Positions 63,706 to 64,000 of a DNA stretch of 64,000 nt are shown piece after piece (position 1 is the first letter of the stretch; the number at the start of each line of letters is the position of its first letter). This DNA comes from an uncultured Pelagibacteraceae bacterium. Lineage in GTDB: Bacteria > Pseudomonadota > Alphaproteobacteria > Pelagibacterales > Pelagibacteraceae. Position numbers and translations under genes: made by a program. Location of the stretch: positions 23,886 through 87,885 of the forward strand of contig CABYCO010000003.1 in the NCBI GenBank assembly GCA_902517495.1, read 5' to 3'. The notes under the pieces were generated by a model. That model was given only the letters and a program-made list of their open reading frames with translations, was not told the DNA's origin and did not search any database.

Positions 63706-64000
63706 ATGTTAAAAATGCGTTTATCAATGGGAGGAACTAAGAAGAGACCAGTCTATAAGATAGTGGTTGCTGATAGTAGATTTCCAAGAGATGGAAGGTT
63801 TATAGAAAAATTAGGTTTTTTTAATCCTCTAATTCCGAGAGAAAAAAAAGAAAGAATGGGATTAGATGTTGAGAGAGTTAAGTATTGGCTGAGTCAAGGA
63901 GCACAACCAACAACTAGGGTTGCAAGATTATTAGGAGAAAATGAGATTATGCCTATGCCAGCAAAAGGTAATAATCCTCAAAAAGCAATTCCAAAAAAAG
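63706..64000 (+). CDS. rpsP: 30S ribosomal protein S16 (partial, runs off the end)
   Basis: The first 98 codons are present and the gene continues beyond the window. [34 protein letters not shown] and [21 protein letters not shown] are standard S16 sequence. The ribosome site AGGAG at 63696-63700 sits 5 bases before the ATG at 63706, which makes that start better than the in-frame ATG at 63715. It follows ffh directly; rimM, trmD and rplS usually come next. Confidence 0.96.
   Translation, partial: MLKMRLSMGGTKKRPVYKIVVADSRFPRDGRFIEKLGFFNPLIPREKKERMGLDVERVKYWLSQGAQPTTRVARLLGENEIMPMPAKGNNPQKAIPKK

Overview
The window is a compact, AT-rich stretch of an alphaproteobacterial chromosome (about 30% G+C by eye), and the closest fit is a SAR11-type (Candidatus Pelagibacter-like) marine bacterium. 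Four things support this: alphaproteobacterial gene neighbourhoods (chvI-chvG next to an ahcY-like start, priA-atpHAGDC, sdhCDAB-mdh-sucCDAB-lpdA, hisC-tyrC beside metX-metW), a SAM-II riboswitch, a DMSP demethylase remnant (dmdA), and extreme streamlining. Spacers are tiny, many genes overlap, and no gap without a gene exceeds 182 bases. I found no tRNA, rRNA, insertion sequence, prophage or CRISPR array.

Layout. 1-6.7 kb: ahcY-like 5' fragment, ChvG/ChvI two-component system, polA, an orphan ABC ATPase and an ActR/RegA-type response regulator. 6.7-11 kb: a four-gene polyamine cluster (ornithine/lysine decarboxylase, deoxyhypusine-synthase-like protein, N-carbamoylputrescine amidase, agmatine deiminase) behind a hairpin/terminator-like leader. 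11-18 kb: queuosine-precursor transporter family protein, rpmB, pyrD, class I lysyl-tRNA synthetase, trkH, an AmpG-like permease and an NlpC/P60 protein. 18-22.7 kb: tyrC-hisC diverging from metX-metW-gloB, with a SAM-II riboswitch ahead of metX. 22.7-29.3 kb: rplU-rpmA-obgE-proB-proA-nadD-rsfS-ctpA-rppH in one direction.

29-50.5 kb is one unbroken minus-strand run, read from high to low coordinates: asd, sdhCDAB, mmsA, mdh, sucCD, sucA, sucB, lpdA, priA, atpHAGDC. It carries about half of the TCA cycle and the F1 part of ATP synthase, so it is the energy core of the cell. 50.5-53.7 kb holds two 5'-truncated genes joined back to back: dmdA without its first ~78 codons, and a TRAP-transporter dctM without its first ~110 codons. 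This is either a real deletion or an assembly join. 53.7-57.8 kb: a ketopantoate-reductase-like enzyme, an oxalate-CoA-ligase-like synthetase and a gamma-glutamyltransferase-family protein. 57.8-60.4 kb: MFS permease, membrane-anchored alpha/beta hydrolase and a small secreted protein of unknown function. 60.4-64 kb: ftsY and dapF diverge from ffh-rpsP. ffh is preceded by a G+C-rich, strongly structured leader RNA.

Putative promoters were read by eye at metX, rplU, rpmB, ffh and, weakly, chvI. The other longer gaps (34046-34143, 14437-14522) show nothing I can defend. The features most worth following up are the structured RNA before ffh, the attenuator-like leader before the decarboxylase, the dmdA/dctM junction, and an SdhD subunit that lacks the usual haem-ligand histidine.
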